The notes under the pieces were generated by a model. That model worked only from the letters and a program-made list of their open reading frames with translations. It was not told the DNA's origin and searched no databases. Made by a program: the position numbers and the translations under genes. From contig CAMGIN010000008.1 of the NCBI GenBank assembly GCA_946056135.1, positions 1-49,533 on the forward strand: a stretch of 49,533 nt of DNA, written 5' to 3'. The stretch is from an uncultured bacterium (GTDB lineage Bacteria; Bacillota; Clostridia; Oscillospirales; Oscillospiraceae). Below, in pieces: positions 23,917 through 32,650 of the stretch; positions within the stretch are counted from its first letter, which is position 1; the number at the start of each line of letters is the position of its first letter.

Positions 23917-24666
23917 ATGGAATTTCATGTCAACCATCCGATTCTGTTTGTCCTGGCGGGAATTATCATTGCCGTGGTGCTGGGCCAGTCTGTGTATTTT
24001 CTGGTGAAGGCCCTGCGCCGGAGCAAGGAGCTGGGGATGGACCAGAAGAAGATCCGCAAGACCATCCAAACCGCTGCCGTTTTCACCATTGCCCCGGCAG
24101 TGTCCATCGTCATCAGTGTCATTGCCCTGAGCAAGAGCCTGGGCATTCCCCTGCCCTGGCTGCGGCTCAGCGTGGTGGGTTCCTTGAGCTATGAGGCCAT
24201 CGCCGCCGAGAACGCCGTCAGCGCCATGGGCCTGACACTGGGCAAGATCGACCGTCTCACCGCCCAGCAGTTTGTCAACATCGCCCTGGTCATGACCATT
24301 TCCATTCTGGTGGGCATCTGGCTGGTGCCTGTCATCGGCAAGAAGCTCCTGGGCGGCATGTCCAAGCTGGAGCACCGGGATGCCAAATGGGCGGAAATCT
24401 TCCAGAGCGCCATGTTCATCGGTATGATTTCGGCCTTCCTGGGCTATGTATTCTGCGATTTCTCCCGGCTGTGGACCCCCGGGGACTACAGTCCTACCTC
24501 CGGCCTGGTTCCCGTATGTGTCATGGCAGTGTCCGCCCTGGTGATGCTGGTCTGCGGGCTGCTGATGAAGAAATTCAAATGGGCCTGGGTCAATGACTAC
24601 GCCCTGCCCATCTCTCTGCTGCTGGGTATGGCTTCCGCAATTCCCATCACCGCATGGCTCGGATAA
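23917..24666 (+). CDS. DUF5058 family membrane protein
   Basis: The 249-residue protein has about six transmembrane helices starting at residue 10, with the conserved segment FTIAPAVSIVISVIALSKSLGIPLPWLRLSVVGS split by a helix break. YEAIAAENAVSAMG follows it. It resembles the DUF5058 group of small membrane proteins, for which transport is suspected but not shown. It is first in an operon with another six-helix protein (12 bp apart) and a membrane-anchored M20 peptidase, with CTGGAGG ahead of the ATG. The pair may form a heteromeric transporter for amino acids or peptide conjugates handled by the peptidase (inference). Confidence 0.82.
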   Translation: MEFHVNHPILFVLAGIIIAVVLGQSVYFLVKALRRSKELGMDQKKIRKTIQTAAVFTIAPAVSIVISVIALSKSLGIPLPWLRLSVVGSLSYEAIAAENAVSAMGLTLGKIDRLTAQQFVNIALVMTISILVGIWLVPVIGKKLLGGMSKLEHRDAKWAEIFQSAMFIGMISAFLGYVFCDFSRLWTPGDYSPTSGLVPVCVMAVSALVMLVCGLLMKKFKWAWVNDYALPISLLLGMASAIPITAWLG

Positions 24667-24678
24667 GGAGGTGCCGAA

Positions 24679-25344
24679 ATGAAGAAGAATTTAAGCTACA
24701 TCGATTCCGTCCACCGGGATGGGCGGATCTGGAACATCGGCGTTATGCTCCTGCTGCTGGCCTTCCCCCTGACCGTGGCCGCCTTTTTCGGCGCCACGCC
24801 GGACTGGGGCGCTCTGGTGGTGGGACTCATCGCCACCGCGCCCATGTACTGGGCTGTGGGCATCATTGAAACCATCACCTTTGTCCCCATGCTGGGGGCA
24901 GGCGGCTCCTACCTGAGCTTCGTCACCGGCAATATTTCCAATCTGAAGCTTCCCTGCGCCCTGAACGCTCTGGAGCAGAACGACGTCAGCGCCAGCAGTG
25001 AGGAAGGAGAAGTGATTTCCACCATTGCCATCGCCACCTCCTCCATCGTCACCACCATCATTATCATGATTGGTGTCCTTTGTATTGTTCCCCTGACCCC
25101 CATCCTGGAAGCGCCGGTCCTGGAGCCAGCCTTTGCGCAGATGCTCCCTGCCCTGTTCGGCGGCCTGGGCGTGGCCTTTGTCAGCAAGAACTGGAAGATT
25201 GCCATTGCGCCGGTGCTGCTGATGCTGGTCCTGTTCATCTTTGTTCCTGCCCTGAACGCCGGGACTGTGGGCATTATGGTGCCTGTGTCGGTTCTGTTCA
25301 CCATCGGGGTTTCCCGAATCCTGTATAAGAGAGGAGTCCTGTAA
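24679..25344 (+). CDS. Multi-pass membrane protein, partner of the DUF5058 protein
   Basis: A 221-residue hydrophobic protein with a short basic N terminus and about six helices. One conserved-looking loop reads IETITFVPMLGAGGSYLSFVTGNISNLKLPC. The Gly-rich GAGGSYLSFVTGN turn followed by the polar NALEQNDVSASSEEGEV loop could line a permeation path. The family name is not known to me. It begins 12 bp after the DUF5058 stop (AAGGAGG ribosome site) and ends 2 bp before the M20 gene, so all three are one operon. Its size and topology are close to those of its partner, as in two-component small transporters. Confidence 0.78.
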   Translation: MKKNLSYIDSVHRDGRIWNIGVMLLLLAFPLTVAAFFGATPDWGALVVGLIATAPMYWAVGIIETITFVPMLGAGGSYLSFVTGNISNLKLPCALNALEQNDVSASSEEGEVISTIAIATSSIVTTIIIMIGVLCIVPLTPILEAPVLEPAFAQMLPALFGGLGVAFVSKNWKIAIAPVLLMLVLFIFVPALNAGTVGIMVPVSVLFTIGVSRILYKRGVL

Positions 25345-25346
25345 GT

Positions 25347-26780
25347 ATGATCGGTTACCTGATTCTTGCCCTGGTGCTGCTGTTTGCAGCCGTTGTCGCC
25401 GTCCGCACCATCCGATTTACGCCCAAGCCCCAGCCGGAGATCTCTGACGAGGAATTGTCCTTTGACCGGGACGCCGCGGTAGATGCCCTGGCCCAGCTTG
25501 TGCGGTGCAAAACCGTTTCCTACAATGATTCTTCGCTGGAGGATGACGGGGAATTCGAAAAGCTGATCTCCCTGCTGCCCACGCTGTACCCCAATGTGTT
25601 CCGGGTCTGCTCTATGGACCGACTCCCTGACCGGGCCCTGCTGCTGCGCTGGCCCGGAAAGCAGCCCGGCGACCCAGCGGTTCTGATGGCCCACTATGAC
25701 GTGGTGCCCGTCAACGAGGAAAACTGGGAGAAGCCTCCCTTCGCCGGTATCATCGAAGACGGCATCCTCTGGGGCCGGGGTACTCTGGACACCAAAGTCA
25801 CCTTCAACGGTATTTTCTCCGCCGCAAATTCCCTGATCGGCCAGGGCTACCAGCCGGAGAAGGACATCTATTTCGCGTTCTCCGGCGGAGAGGAGGTCAA
25901 CGGCAAGGGCGCGCCCAACATCGTGCAGTATTTCCTCGACCACAACATCCAGCCCGCCATGGTGGTGGATGAGGGCGGCGCGGTGGTGGAGGATGTGTTC
26001 CCCGGCGTCAAGCAGCCCTGCGGTCTCATCGGCATTGCGGAAAAGGGCATGCTGAACGCCCAATACCGCACTGTTTCCGCAGGCGGTCACGCCTCCGCCC
26101 CCAAGCCCCACACCCCGGTAGGGGTTCTGTCCGCCGCCTGCAAGCGGGTGGAGGACCATCCCTTCCCGGCCCACATGGAAGGCCCTGCCGCCCAGATGTT
26201 TGACACCCTGGGCCGCCATTCTACGCTATTGTACCGGGTCATCTTCGCCAACATGTGGTGCTTTGGCTGGGTCATCGACCTGCTGGCCAAGACCTCCGGC
26301 GGTGAGATGAACGCCCTGGTGCGAACCACTGTGGCCTTCACCCAGATGGAAGGCAGCTCCGCCCGGAATGTGATCCCGCCGGAGGCCAGGATGGTCTCCA
26401 ACATCCGGCTGAACCCGGCGGACAGCGTGGCCTCCGCCCTGGATTACCTGAAAAAGACGGTGGACGATCCCAATGTGGAGATCACGGCCCTGGAATCCTT
26501 CGATCCCAGCCCCATTTCCGAAACCGACTGCCCTGCCTGGGACAAGGTGGCCGCCGCCGTGGCGGAAACCTGGCGCGGCTGCATCGTATCGCCCTATCTG
26601 ATGGTGCAGTGCTCCGACTCCCGGCACTACGGCAAGCTCAGCAACCATGTATACCGCTTCTCCGCTATGGATCTGACCAGTGAGGAGCGGGCCACAATCC
26701 ACGGCAACAACGAACGGATTCGCCTGGAAACCATCGGCAAGGCGGTGGAGTTCTACATCCGGCTGATGAAGAAATGTTGA
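25347..26780 (+). CDS. Membrane-anchored M20-family metallopeptidase
   Basis: The 477-residue enzyme has one N-terminal transmembrane helix (residues 2-22) and an M20 catalytic domain. Zinc ligands are visible in LMAHYDVVPV, WGRGTLDTK, FSGGEEVNG and, near the end, IHGNNERI; the dimerisation lid lies between about 235 and 350. The overall pattern is that of PM20D1/carboxypeptidase S-like enzymes, which split or make N-acyl amino acids or dipeptides. The anchor should place the domain either inside or outside close to the membrane; the lack of a positive cluster after the helix favours outside, but this is uncertain. Third gene of the DUF5058 operon. Confidence 0.9.
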   Translation: MIGYLILALVLLFAAVVAVRTIRFTPKPQPEISDEELSFDRDAAVDALAQLVRCKTVSYNDSSLEDDGEFEKLISLLPTLYPNVFRVCSMDRLPDRALLLRWPGKQPGDPAVLMAHYDVVPVNEENWEKPPFAGIIEDGILWGRGTLDTKVTFNGIFSAANSLIGQGYQPEKDIYFAFSGGEEVNGKGAPNIVQYFLDHNIQPAMVVDEGGAVVEDVFPGVKQPCGLIGIAEKGMLNAQYRTVSAGGHASAPKPHTPVGVLSAACKRVEDHPFPAHMEGPAAQMFDTLGRHSTLLYRVIFANMWCFGWVIDLLAKTSGGEMNALVRTTVAFTQMEGSSARNVIPPEARMVSNIRLNPADSVASALDYLKKTVDDPNVEITALESFDPSPISETDCPAWDKVAAAVAETWRGCIVSPYLMVQCSDSRHYGKLSNHVYRFSAMDLTSEERATIHGNNERIRLETIGKAVEFYIRLMKKC

Positions 26781-26783
26781 AAA

Positions 26784-27040
26784 CGGTAACTATTCAGTCG
26801 TAGTCGATGGTTTCACCGGAGCAGTGACCAGAGCCTCTCCCTTTGGGAGAGGTGCCAGCCCCTAAGGGCTGGCGGAGAGGGCGACTGGGCAGTCCGATCC
26901 TTCGATCTGCTTCGTTGTATCGAATTGCTTACCGCCCTCTCAGTCACGGCCACGGGCCGTGCCAGCTCTCCCAGAGGGAGAGCCTTTGGCGCGTAACCTC
27001 GACTTGTACTATAGTGTTATACCATGACTGAACAGTTACG
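26784..27040. repeat. MITE-like element with CGGTAACTATTCAGTC termini
   Basis: Terminal inverted repeats CGGTAACTATTCAGTC (26784-26799) and GACTGAACAGTTACG (27026-27040) bound a 257-bp non-coding element. Inside are two large arms in inverted orientation. Each has a CTCTCCCT-GGGAGAG hairpin and a GCCAGCCC-GGGCTGGC or GGCACGGCC-type hairpin, and each ends in GGAGAGGGCG or its complement. It begins 3 bp after the M20 stop and ends 27 bp before the aldo/keto reductase. Confidence 0.8.
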
Positions 27041-27066
27041 AAAAAAGAAAAGGAGACTTTCGGAAT

Positions 27067-28167
27067 ATGAACAATCCCTATTTTGACAATATTCAGAAGA
27101 ATTTTGGCTTCGGCTTCATGCGCCTGCCCATGATCGGCGAGGACGTGGACATTCCCCAGACCAAGCAGATGGTGGACACCTTCCTGGAAAACGGCTTCAA
27201 CTATTTTGACACCGCCCATCCCTACATAAACGGGAAAAGCGAGCTGGCGCTGAAGGAATGCCTGACCTCCCGGTACCCCAGGGACCGCTATATTCTCACC
27301 AACAAGCTGTCCCCCAACTGCTTTGCAAAGCAGGAGGACATCCGGCCTATGTTGGAGCAGCAGCTGGAGGCCTGCGGTGTGGAATACTTTGACTTCTACC
27401 TGATGCATGCGCAGAACAAACAGCGGTTCCAGCAGTACAAGGAAGCCCGGGCCTATGAGACCACGCTGGAGCTGATCCAGGAGGGCAAGATCCGTCATCT
27501 GGGTATCTCCTTCCACGATAAGGCGGAGGTGCTGGATCAGATTCTGACGGAATATCCCCAGGTGGAAGTGGTGCAGATCCAGTTTAACTACGTGGACTAC
27601 GAAGACGAAAAGGTGGAATCCCGGAAGTGCTACGAGGTTTGCCGCAAGCACGGAAAGCCCGTCATCGTCATGGAACCCGTGAAGGGCGGCTCCCTGGTGA
27701 ACCTGCCGGAGTCGGCCCAACGGATCTTTGACCGGCTGCAGGGCGGCTCCAACGCCAGCTACGCCATCCGGTTCGCCGCCGGATTTGAGGGCATGATGAT
27801 GGTGCTGTCCGGCATGAGCACTCTGAAGCAGATGCGGGATAACGTCAGCTTCATGCGTTCTTTCCAGCCCCTGAACGCTCAGGAGCGGGAGGCTGTGGAA
27901 AAAGTCTGCGCCATTTTCCGCAACCAGGAGTTGATCCCCTGCACCGGCTGCCGCTATTGCACAGAGGTCTGCCCCCAGGGTATTCCCGTCCCGGAGCTGT
28001 TCGCCTGCCTAAACGCCAAGCGGCAGTCCCAGGAAGCGGACCTTTCTTCCACAGCTGGCGCCAGTCCCCGGGACTGTCTGCGCTGCGGCTTGTGCGAAGA
28101 AAGCTGTCCCCAGCACCTGAACATCCGGGAACTGCTGGTGGTGGCTGCGGAAGAACTGAACAAATAA
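27067..28167 (+). CDS. Aldo/keto reductase with C-terminal ferredoxin domain
   Basis: The 366-residue protein joins an aldo/keto reductase barrel (GFGFMRLPM, NYFDTAHPYINGKSE with the catalytic Asp and Tyr, DFYLMHAQ, IRHLGISFHDK) to a C-terminal domain binding two 4Fe-4S clusters. These are CTGCRYCTEVCPQG and CLRCGLCEESCPQ, near residues 292 and 337. Such fusions are frequent in strict anaerobes and probably couple carbonyl reduction to a ferredoxin-type electron supply. AAAGGAG lies ahead of the ATG. It stands alone between a MITE-like element and a terminator. The substrate is unknown. Confidence 0.93.
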   Translation: MNNPYFDNIQKNFGFGFMRLPMIGEDVDIPQTKQMVDTFLENGFNYFDTAHPYINGKSELALKECLTSRYPRDRYILTNKLSPNCFAKQEDIRPMLEQQLEACGVEYFDFYLMHAQNKQRFQQYKEARAYETTLELIQEGKIRHLGISFHDKAEVLDQILTEYPQVEVVQIQFNYVDYEDEKVESRKCYEVCRKHGKPVIVMEPVKGGSLVNLPESAQRIFDRLQGGSNASYAIRFAAGFEGMMMVLSGMSTLKQMRDNVSFMRSFQPLNAQEREAVEKVCAIFRNQELIPCTGCRYCTEVCPQGIPVPELFACLNAKRQSQEADLSSTAGASPRDCLRCGLCEESCPQHLNIRELLVVAAEELNK

Positions 28168-28173
28168 CCATAA

Positions 28174-28206
28174 TCTCCCTCCGGTTTTCACTGGAGGGAG
28201 AGTTTT
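28174..28206 (+). terminator. Terminator after the aldo/keto reductase
   Basis: A 9-bp stem TCTCCCTCC/GGAGGGAGA (28174-28182 with 28193-28201) followed by GTTTTAT. Confidence 0.8.
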
Positions 28207-28221
28207 ATATCGAAACTCCTC

Positions 28222-28272
28222 TTGACAAGGTTGCTCTAATCTGTTAGAGTATAATTACTCTACTAGATTAGA
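28222..28272 (+). promoter_or_regulatory. Promoter with two BlaI-type operators (module 2)
   Basis: TTGACA (28222-28227), a 17-bp spacer and TAGAGT (28245-28250). Two palindromic sites TCTAATCTGTTAGA (28235-28248) and TCTACTAGATTAGA (28259-28272) have centres 24 bp apart, the same spacing as in module 1 but with a different core. The first covers the -10. Confidence 0.83.
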
Positions 28273-28289
28273 GCAAAGGAGCATTATCT

Positions 28290-28664
28290 ATGGAAACGCC
28301 AAAAATCTATGAAAGCGAATACCGCTTCTGCCTGATTCTCTGGGCACATGAGCCTGTGAAAAGCAAGGAGCTGGTCCGGCTTTGCAAAGAGCAGCTGGGC
28401 TGGAAGTCCACCACCACCTATACCGTCATCAAGCGGCTGTCGGAGCGGGGGGTGCTGAAAAACGAGAATACCGTGGTCACCTCCCTGGTGTCCAAGGATG
28501 CGGTTCAGGCGGCGGAGCTGGACGAATTTGTGGAGAAGACCTTCGAAGGGTCCCTTCCCGCTTTTGTGGCGGCATTCACCAAGCGCAAGGACATCACGAA
28601 GGCGGAAATTGACAGCCTCCAGGCCATGATTGACCGCTATCGGGAGGAGGAAGACCATGGCTGA
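28290..28664 (+). CDS. BlaI/MecI-family repressor (module 2)
   Basis: A 124-residue winged-helix repressor: YESEYRFCLILWAHEPVKSKELVRL, recognition helix WKSTTTYTVIKRLSERGV, and a C-terminal helix ending LQAMIDRYREEED. It is clearly related to the module 1 repressor (shared TTTYTVxKRL, VxTSLVSK, FVEKTFEGSLPAFVAAF) but has different residues flanking the recognition helix, in keeping with its different operators. Its stop overlaps the M56 gene by 8 bp, exactly as in module 1. Confidence 0.93.
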   Translation: METPKIYESEYRFCLILWAHEPVKSKELVRLCKEQLGWKSTTTYTVIKRLSERGVLKNENTVVTSLVSKDAVQAAELDEFVEKTFEGSLPAFVAAFTKRKDITKAEIDSLQAMIDRYREEEDHG

Positions 28665-31332
28665 GCTGTTTTTGGAGGTCCTGAACCGCAGCATTTCCGC
28701 CAGCTGGCTGGTACTCATCATCGTGGCGGTGCGGTTCCTGCTGAAAAAAGCACCCAAGTGGATGGACGTAGTGCTGTGGGGACTGGTAGCCCTGCGGCTG
28801 GTATGCCCTTTCTCCCTGGAAAGCACCCTGAGCCTGATCCCCAGTGCGGAAACCGTCCCCCAGGAGATCCTGCTGTCCCCCACCCCCCAGATCAACACGG
28901 GGATTGCGGCGGTAAACCGTTCAATAAACCCCATCCTGGCGGAGCAGTTTTCTCCGGAGCCTGTGGCCAGCGCCAATCCGCTGCAAATCCTCATTCCCAT
29001 TCTGGCTTTTGTCTGGTGCGTCGGCATGGCAGGGATGGCTCTGTACACGTTTGTCAGCTACTGGAAACTGCGGCGGAGGGTGCGGACCGCCATCCATGTC
29101 AGCGAGGAACTCTATCTCAGTGAATTTGTGTCTACGCCCTTCGTGCTGGGACTGTTCCGGCCCAGGATCTACCTGCCCTACCACATGAAGGAACAAGACA
29201 GCCATTATGTCGTCGCCCACGAGCGGACCCACATCCGCCGAAAGGACTACTGGTGGAAGCCACTGGGCTTTCTGCTGCTGACCGTAAACTGGTTTAATCC
29301 CCTGATGTGGCTGGCCTATATTCTGCTTTGTCGGGACATTGAGCTGGCCTGCGACGAGAAGGTCATCCGGGACATGGGCCCCGGTCAGCGGGCGGACTAC
29401 TCCCAGGCCCTGTTAAATTGCAGCGTCAGCCGCCGGAGCATCGCCGCGTGTCCCCTGGCCTTTGGAGAAGTAGGAGTGAAGGAACGAATCGTCCATGTGC
29501 TGAGCTATCGAAAGCCGACTTTCTGGATCGTATTGGCAGCGCTCCTGATCTGCGCAGTGGTAGCGGTGTGTTTTTTAACCGATCCCGCCACACCGGAAAA
29601 GCTAAAATGGCTTCAAACTCTGGAAGCTTCGGATATTCTCCGCATCGAATACCATTGTCCCAGCGCCGAACCGGGAAAACAGTACGCCCTTTACGAAGGG
29701 GATGCGCTATCCAGTGCGGCCAATATTTTCAACAGCTTTGACGGCGATCGGGTCCGCACAGACGACGTTTCGCCAACCGACAGAACCCATTATACATTAA
29801 CCGTTACCACCGTCGATCTTCAAGTGCATACCGTGGAAAACATAGGAGACGTCTATCTATGTATTGACGGAAACTACTTTAAGGACACTGACCATCTTCT
29901 GGATTCCAAGTGGAATCTTTTCTTCCAGGGAACGGATTATCTGCCCTCCGCAGAGGATTCCAGCCTGGACGTAGAAATGACCGTTGAGGAATGCAGTCCC
30001 ACCGGCGCAACTGTACTGTTCCGGCAGTTCAGTACCGGGGAAGATACTTCCCTGTTAGGCGGAAACGACTACTTCCTGCAGCGCCTCACCGACGGGAGCT
30101 GGGAAGACCTGCCCATGCAGGAAAGTCCAACATTCACTACAGGGACCTATAGTCTTTCAACCATCCGTCGCCAGAAGATCGAATGGGAATGGCTCTACGG
30201 TGTTCTTCCAGAAGGGCATTACCGCATCGGTAAATCCGTGACCCAGCTCCTGGACAGCGGACAAAGCAGCGTTGTCTACGGAGAGTTTACGTTGGCTGCT
30301 TCTGAGAATCTGTCCCAAGAATCAGAGGACATGATAACAGATTTTCCCGATAATGACAGCGTTTGCATCGGAATCATCCCTACGGAACTGGGCCATTCCC
30401 GCTATGCCGTCCTGCCGGATCAGGAGGCCGCCATTGCCGCTTTCCAGACAGCCATCGCCGCCGCTTCTCCGAACTCCGGATGGCGCAATGGCGACAGACC
30501 CACAGGCATAACCGTTCAATACCAGGGAGAATATTTGTATCCTCTGGAATCCGGTGAGATGGTCAGCTTCAACGGAAGGGTCAGCGCCACGGATGCCGCC
30601 GAAATGTACGCCATATGTGCGGACGCTGCAAGGCAGGCCGGGTGGCAAAGTGCTGTCTGGCCAGAGCAGATCCATGGCATTCAGTCCGCAACCCTAAGCT
30701 GGTATGATACTGTGACCCTCTCAGACCCGCAAAAACTCAGCCAGTTGGAGACTATGCTCAGCCGCTCCACGGTTCTCTACGGCGGCGCCGGATGTCCCTT
30801 TGGGAATCTGCTGACGCTGAAGCTGGAAGACGGAGAAACCATCACCATTTCCATAGCAGACGACAGCTGCGGCGCATGGCTTTCCAACGGTGTCTACTTC
30901 CGATTTGGAAGCGGCAACGAGGGTCTGTACCGTTTGTTTTCCCCCGAAATCATTTCCATGATGGCGAAGGAAAGCATGGATAGCCTGCTGAATGTTCTGG
31001 TCTATCTGGACTGGAGCGGTTATGCCAATACCTACGGCCCGGAGGAAACCCTGGCACTTATGAATCTTCTGCGGAACTGGGCTATGGAGGATCCCAGCCT
31101 CAGCCGAATCCAAACCATCCTGTTCCTCACCACCGGACTGGACGGGGCTTATACGGAAGCCTTTGCCAATATTCTGGGAGAACTGTATGAATGCAATCCG
31201 AAAGACTTTTCCTGGGCCTGCCTTGGCAATGCGACGGAGGAAACCGCAGCTGTCATCCTTGACCTGCTGTCCAAGAACATGGGACTGAGCGTAAACGAAA
31301 CCCGTGCGCTCTTGCAATCCAATCTTTCGTAA
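28657..31332 (+). CDS. BlaR1/MecR1-like M56 peptidase sensor (module 2)
   Basis: The 891-residue protein has an M56 membrane protease core with about four helices, the zinc site YVVAHERTHIRRKDYW, then NWFNPLMWLAYILLCRDIELACDEKVIRDMG. A further helix (WIVLAALLICAVVAVCFL, about residue 305) is followed by a very large external region of about 570 residues. This region shows no penicillin-binding motif I can see and reads like several stacked beta-rich modules with a helical C-terminal part. I set the start at the ATG at 28657 preceded by GGAGGAGG. It should control the overlapping BlaI-like repressor; the signal is unknown. Confidence 0.88.
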   Translation: MAELFLEVLNRSISASWLVLIIVAVRFLLKKAPKWMDVVLWGLVALRLVCPFSLESTLSLIPSAETVPQEILLSPTPQINTGIAAVNRSINPILAEQFSPEPVASANPLQILIPILAFVWCVGMAGMALYTFVSYWKLRRRVRTAIHVSEELYLSEFVSTPFVLGLFRPRIYLPYHMKEQDSHYVVAHERTHIRRKDYWWKPLGFLLLTVNWFNPLMWLAYILLCRDIELACDEKVIRDMGPGQRADYSQALLNCSVSRRSIAACPLAFGEVGVKERIVHVLSYRKPTFWIVLAALLICAVVAVCFLTDPATPEKLKWLQTLEASDILRIEYHCPSAEPGKQYALYEGDALSSAANIFNSFDGDRVRTDDVSPTDRTHYTLTVTTVDLQVHTVENIGDVYLCIDGNYFKDTDHLLDSKWNLFFQGTDYLPSAEDSSLDVEMTVEECSPTGATVLFRQFSTGEDTSLLGGNDYFLQRLTDGSWEDLPMQESPTFTTGTYSLSTIRRQKIEWEWLYGVLPEGHYRIGKSVTQLLDSGQSSVVYGEFTLAASENLSQESEDMITDFPDNDSVCIGIIPTELGHSRYAVLPDQEAAIAAFQTAIAAASPNSGWRNGDRPTGITVQYQGEYLYPLESGEMVSFNGRVSATDAAEMYAICADAARQAGWQSAVWPEQIHGIQSATLSWYDTVTLSDPQKLSQLETMLSRSTVLYGGAGCPFGNLLTLKLEDGETITISIADDSCGAWLSNGVYFRFGSGNEGLYRLFSPEIISMMAKESMDSLLNVLVYLDWSGYANTYGPEETLALMNLLRNWAMEDPSLSRIQTILFLTTGLDGAYTEAFANILGELYECNPKDFSWACLGNATEETAAVILDLLSKNMGLSVNETRALLQSNLS

Positions 31333-31353
31333 ACAGGAACCGCTTTGTCCCAA

Positions 31354-32463
31354 TTATCTGATGCTGCGTCGCTTCCGGTTGGTGAACAGCAGGAAACCCG
31401 CCGAAGCAAGTACGGCGATCCCTGCCAGGTGGAAAATCCACGTGCCCATGCCCCCGGTCTGGGGTAGGTTGATTTTTGTATTGCATATTTTCACCGCTGC
31501 GTCCGGCAAATGGCTGCTGCCGCTGACGGTGACGGGAATGGGCCTGGTCTCCAGCAGATAGCCGTTAGAGGGCTGCATCTGCACCAGATAATAGCTGCCA
31601 TAGGCCACACCGCAGAGGGCTGCCATACCGTCTTCTCCCGTGGTCACCTCCCAGACCTGTCCCCCGTCAAGCGCCGCAGAGGCATAGAAAGGCACATAGA
31701 CCACGGTTTGAATCTCCTCCCCGATATTTAGGAAGGTTGTCTCCACGTTTGGGTCTGCCCGTTCCGCCTCCGTTGCTGGGCGGGCAAGACGGTAGACCGC
31801 ACCGGGCAAGCTGTTGTCTTCCGAATCCGTATTCCACAGGGTGATACCGCCGGTATGGACCTGACTGATACCGGAATCCGCTTCTGTCCTGATTCCGTCC
31901 GGATCTACATACGTCAGGTGAACCATATTGGGGATCGGTTCTCCCAGGGAGGCTGTCTCGTTGATGGCGGCCTGAAACTGGATATGAAGCTCCGGGTCCT
32001 GCTCTCCCTTCCCAACATTGGCCATTGCATAAGCCATTCCCGCCTTTGTTAAGCGAACACGGAAGAAATTCCTGTCCACCTCCTCCAGAAGGTAATGATC
32101 CTCCAGCCGCAGGCGCATGGGGTCCCCATTCTTCGTATATAAGAACACGCTGAGACTTCCCTGCCCGTAGGTCAGCCGGGTGTCCAGGACAGCGGTAATC
32201 TCATAGCTCAGTGCATCCCGTAGATCCCCGGGAATATAACCGCGGATAATCCAGAAATGCGTTTCTCCCACGGCAAAGGAAGCGCTGCTGCATCCTGCCT
32301 TGGAAACGTCCAGCTGAATGCCCAGGTCTTCTTCCCGCTCCAGGGTATTGGGCGCAGAAGCAAGGCTCCTTCCGCAGTCCGCCCCGGCAGCGCTCAGCGG
32401 CAAAACAAAGACGAAAAGAATCAGCGTCAGCAGCAGGCCAAGGGATTTGAAGGGTAATTTCAT
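31354..32463 (-). CDS. LPxTG-anchored pilin-like surface protein
   Basis: The 369-residue protein has a signal peptide (hydrophobic 9-25) and an external region. It ends with a sorting signal: INLPQTGGMG, hydrophobic helix and basic tail NRKRRS. The C-terminal part before the motif (about 210-335) has SLPGAVYRLARPATEAERAD, FLNIGEEIQTVVYVPF and GSYYLVQMQPSNGYLL. This is typical of SpaA/Cna-B-type domains of Gram-positive pilins that form internal isopeptide bonds. The N-terminal part (about 40-200) resembles the isopeptide-forming fimbrial-isoform D2 fold. AAAGGA precedes the ATG. No sortase gene is near, so a housekeeping sortase elsewhere would be needed. Confidence 0.86.
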   Translation of the reverse strand: MKLPFKSLGLLLTLILFVFVLPLSAAGADCGRSLASAPNTLEREEDLGIQLDVSKAGCSSASFAVGETHFWIIRGYIPGDLRDALSYEITAVLDTRLTYGQGSLSVFLYTKNGDPMRLRLEDHYLLEEVDRNFFRVRLTKAGMAYAMANVGKGEQDPELHIQFQAAINETASLGEPIPNMVHLTYVDPDGIRTEADSGISQVHTGGITLWNTDSEDNSLPGAVYRLARPATEAERADPNVETTFLNIGEEIQTVVYVPFYASAALDGGQVWEVTTGEDGMAALCGVAYGSYYLVQMQPSNGYLLETRPIPVTVSGSSHLPDAAVKICNTKINLPQTGGMGTWIFHLAGIAVLASAGFLLFTNRKRRSIR

Positions 32464-32650
32464 AGGGAGCAGTCCTTTCCGTCAATTCGTAGTTCACAGG
32501 GGAAGCGGAGCTTCCGACGGCTCTGCCGGTCTTTCCGCTGTATTTGCGCCCAGTTTACCACGAACCCTATGTCGCCTTTTGGAAAAACAGGAAGGGACTT
32601 CCGAAATATCTCTCCGGCCATAGCAATTCAGCAGCGCAACAATCACTCCC

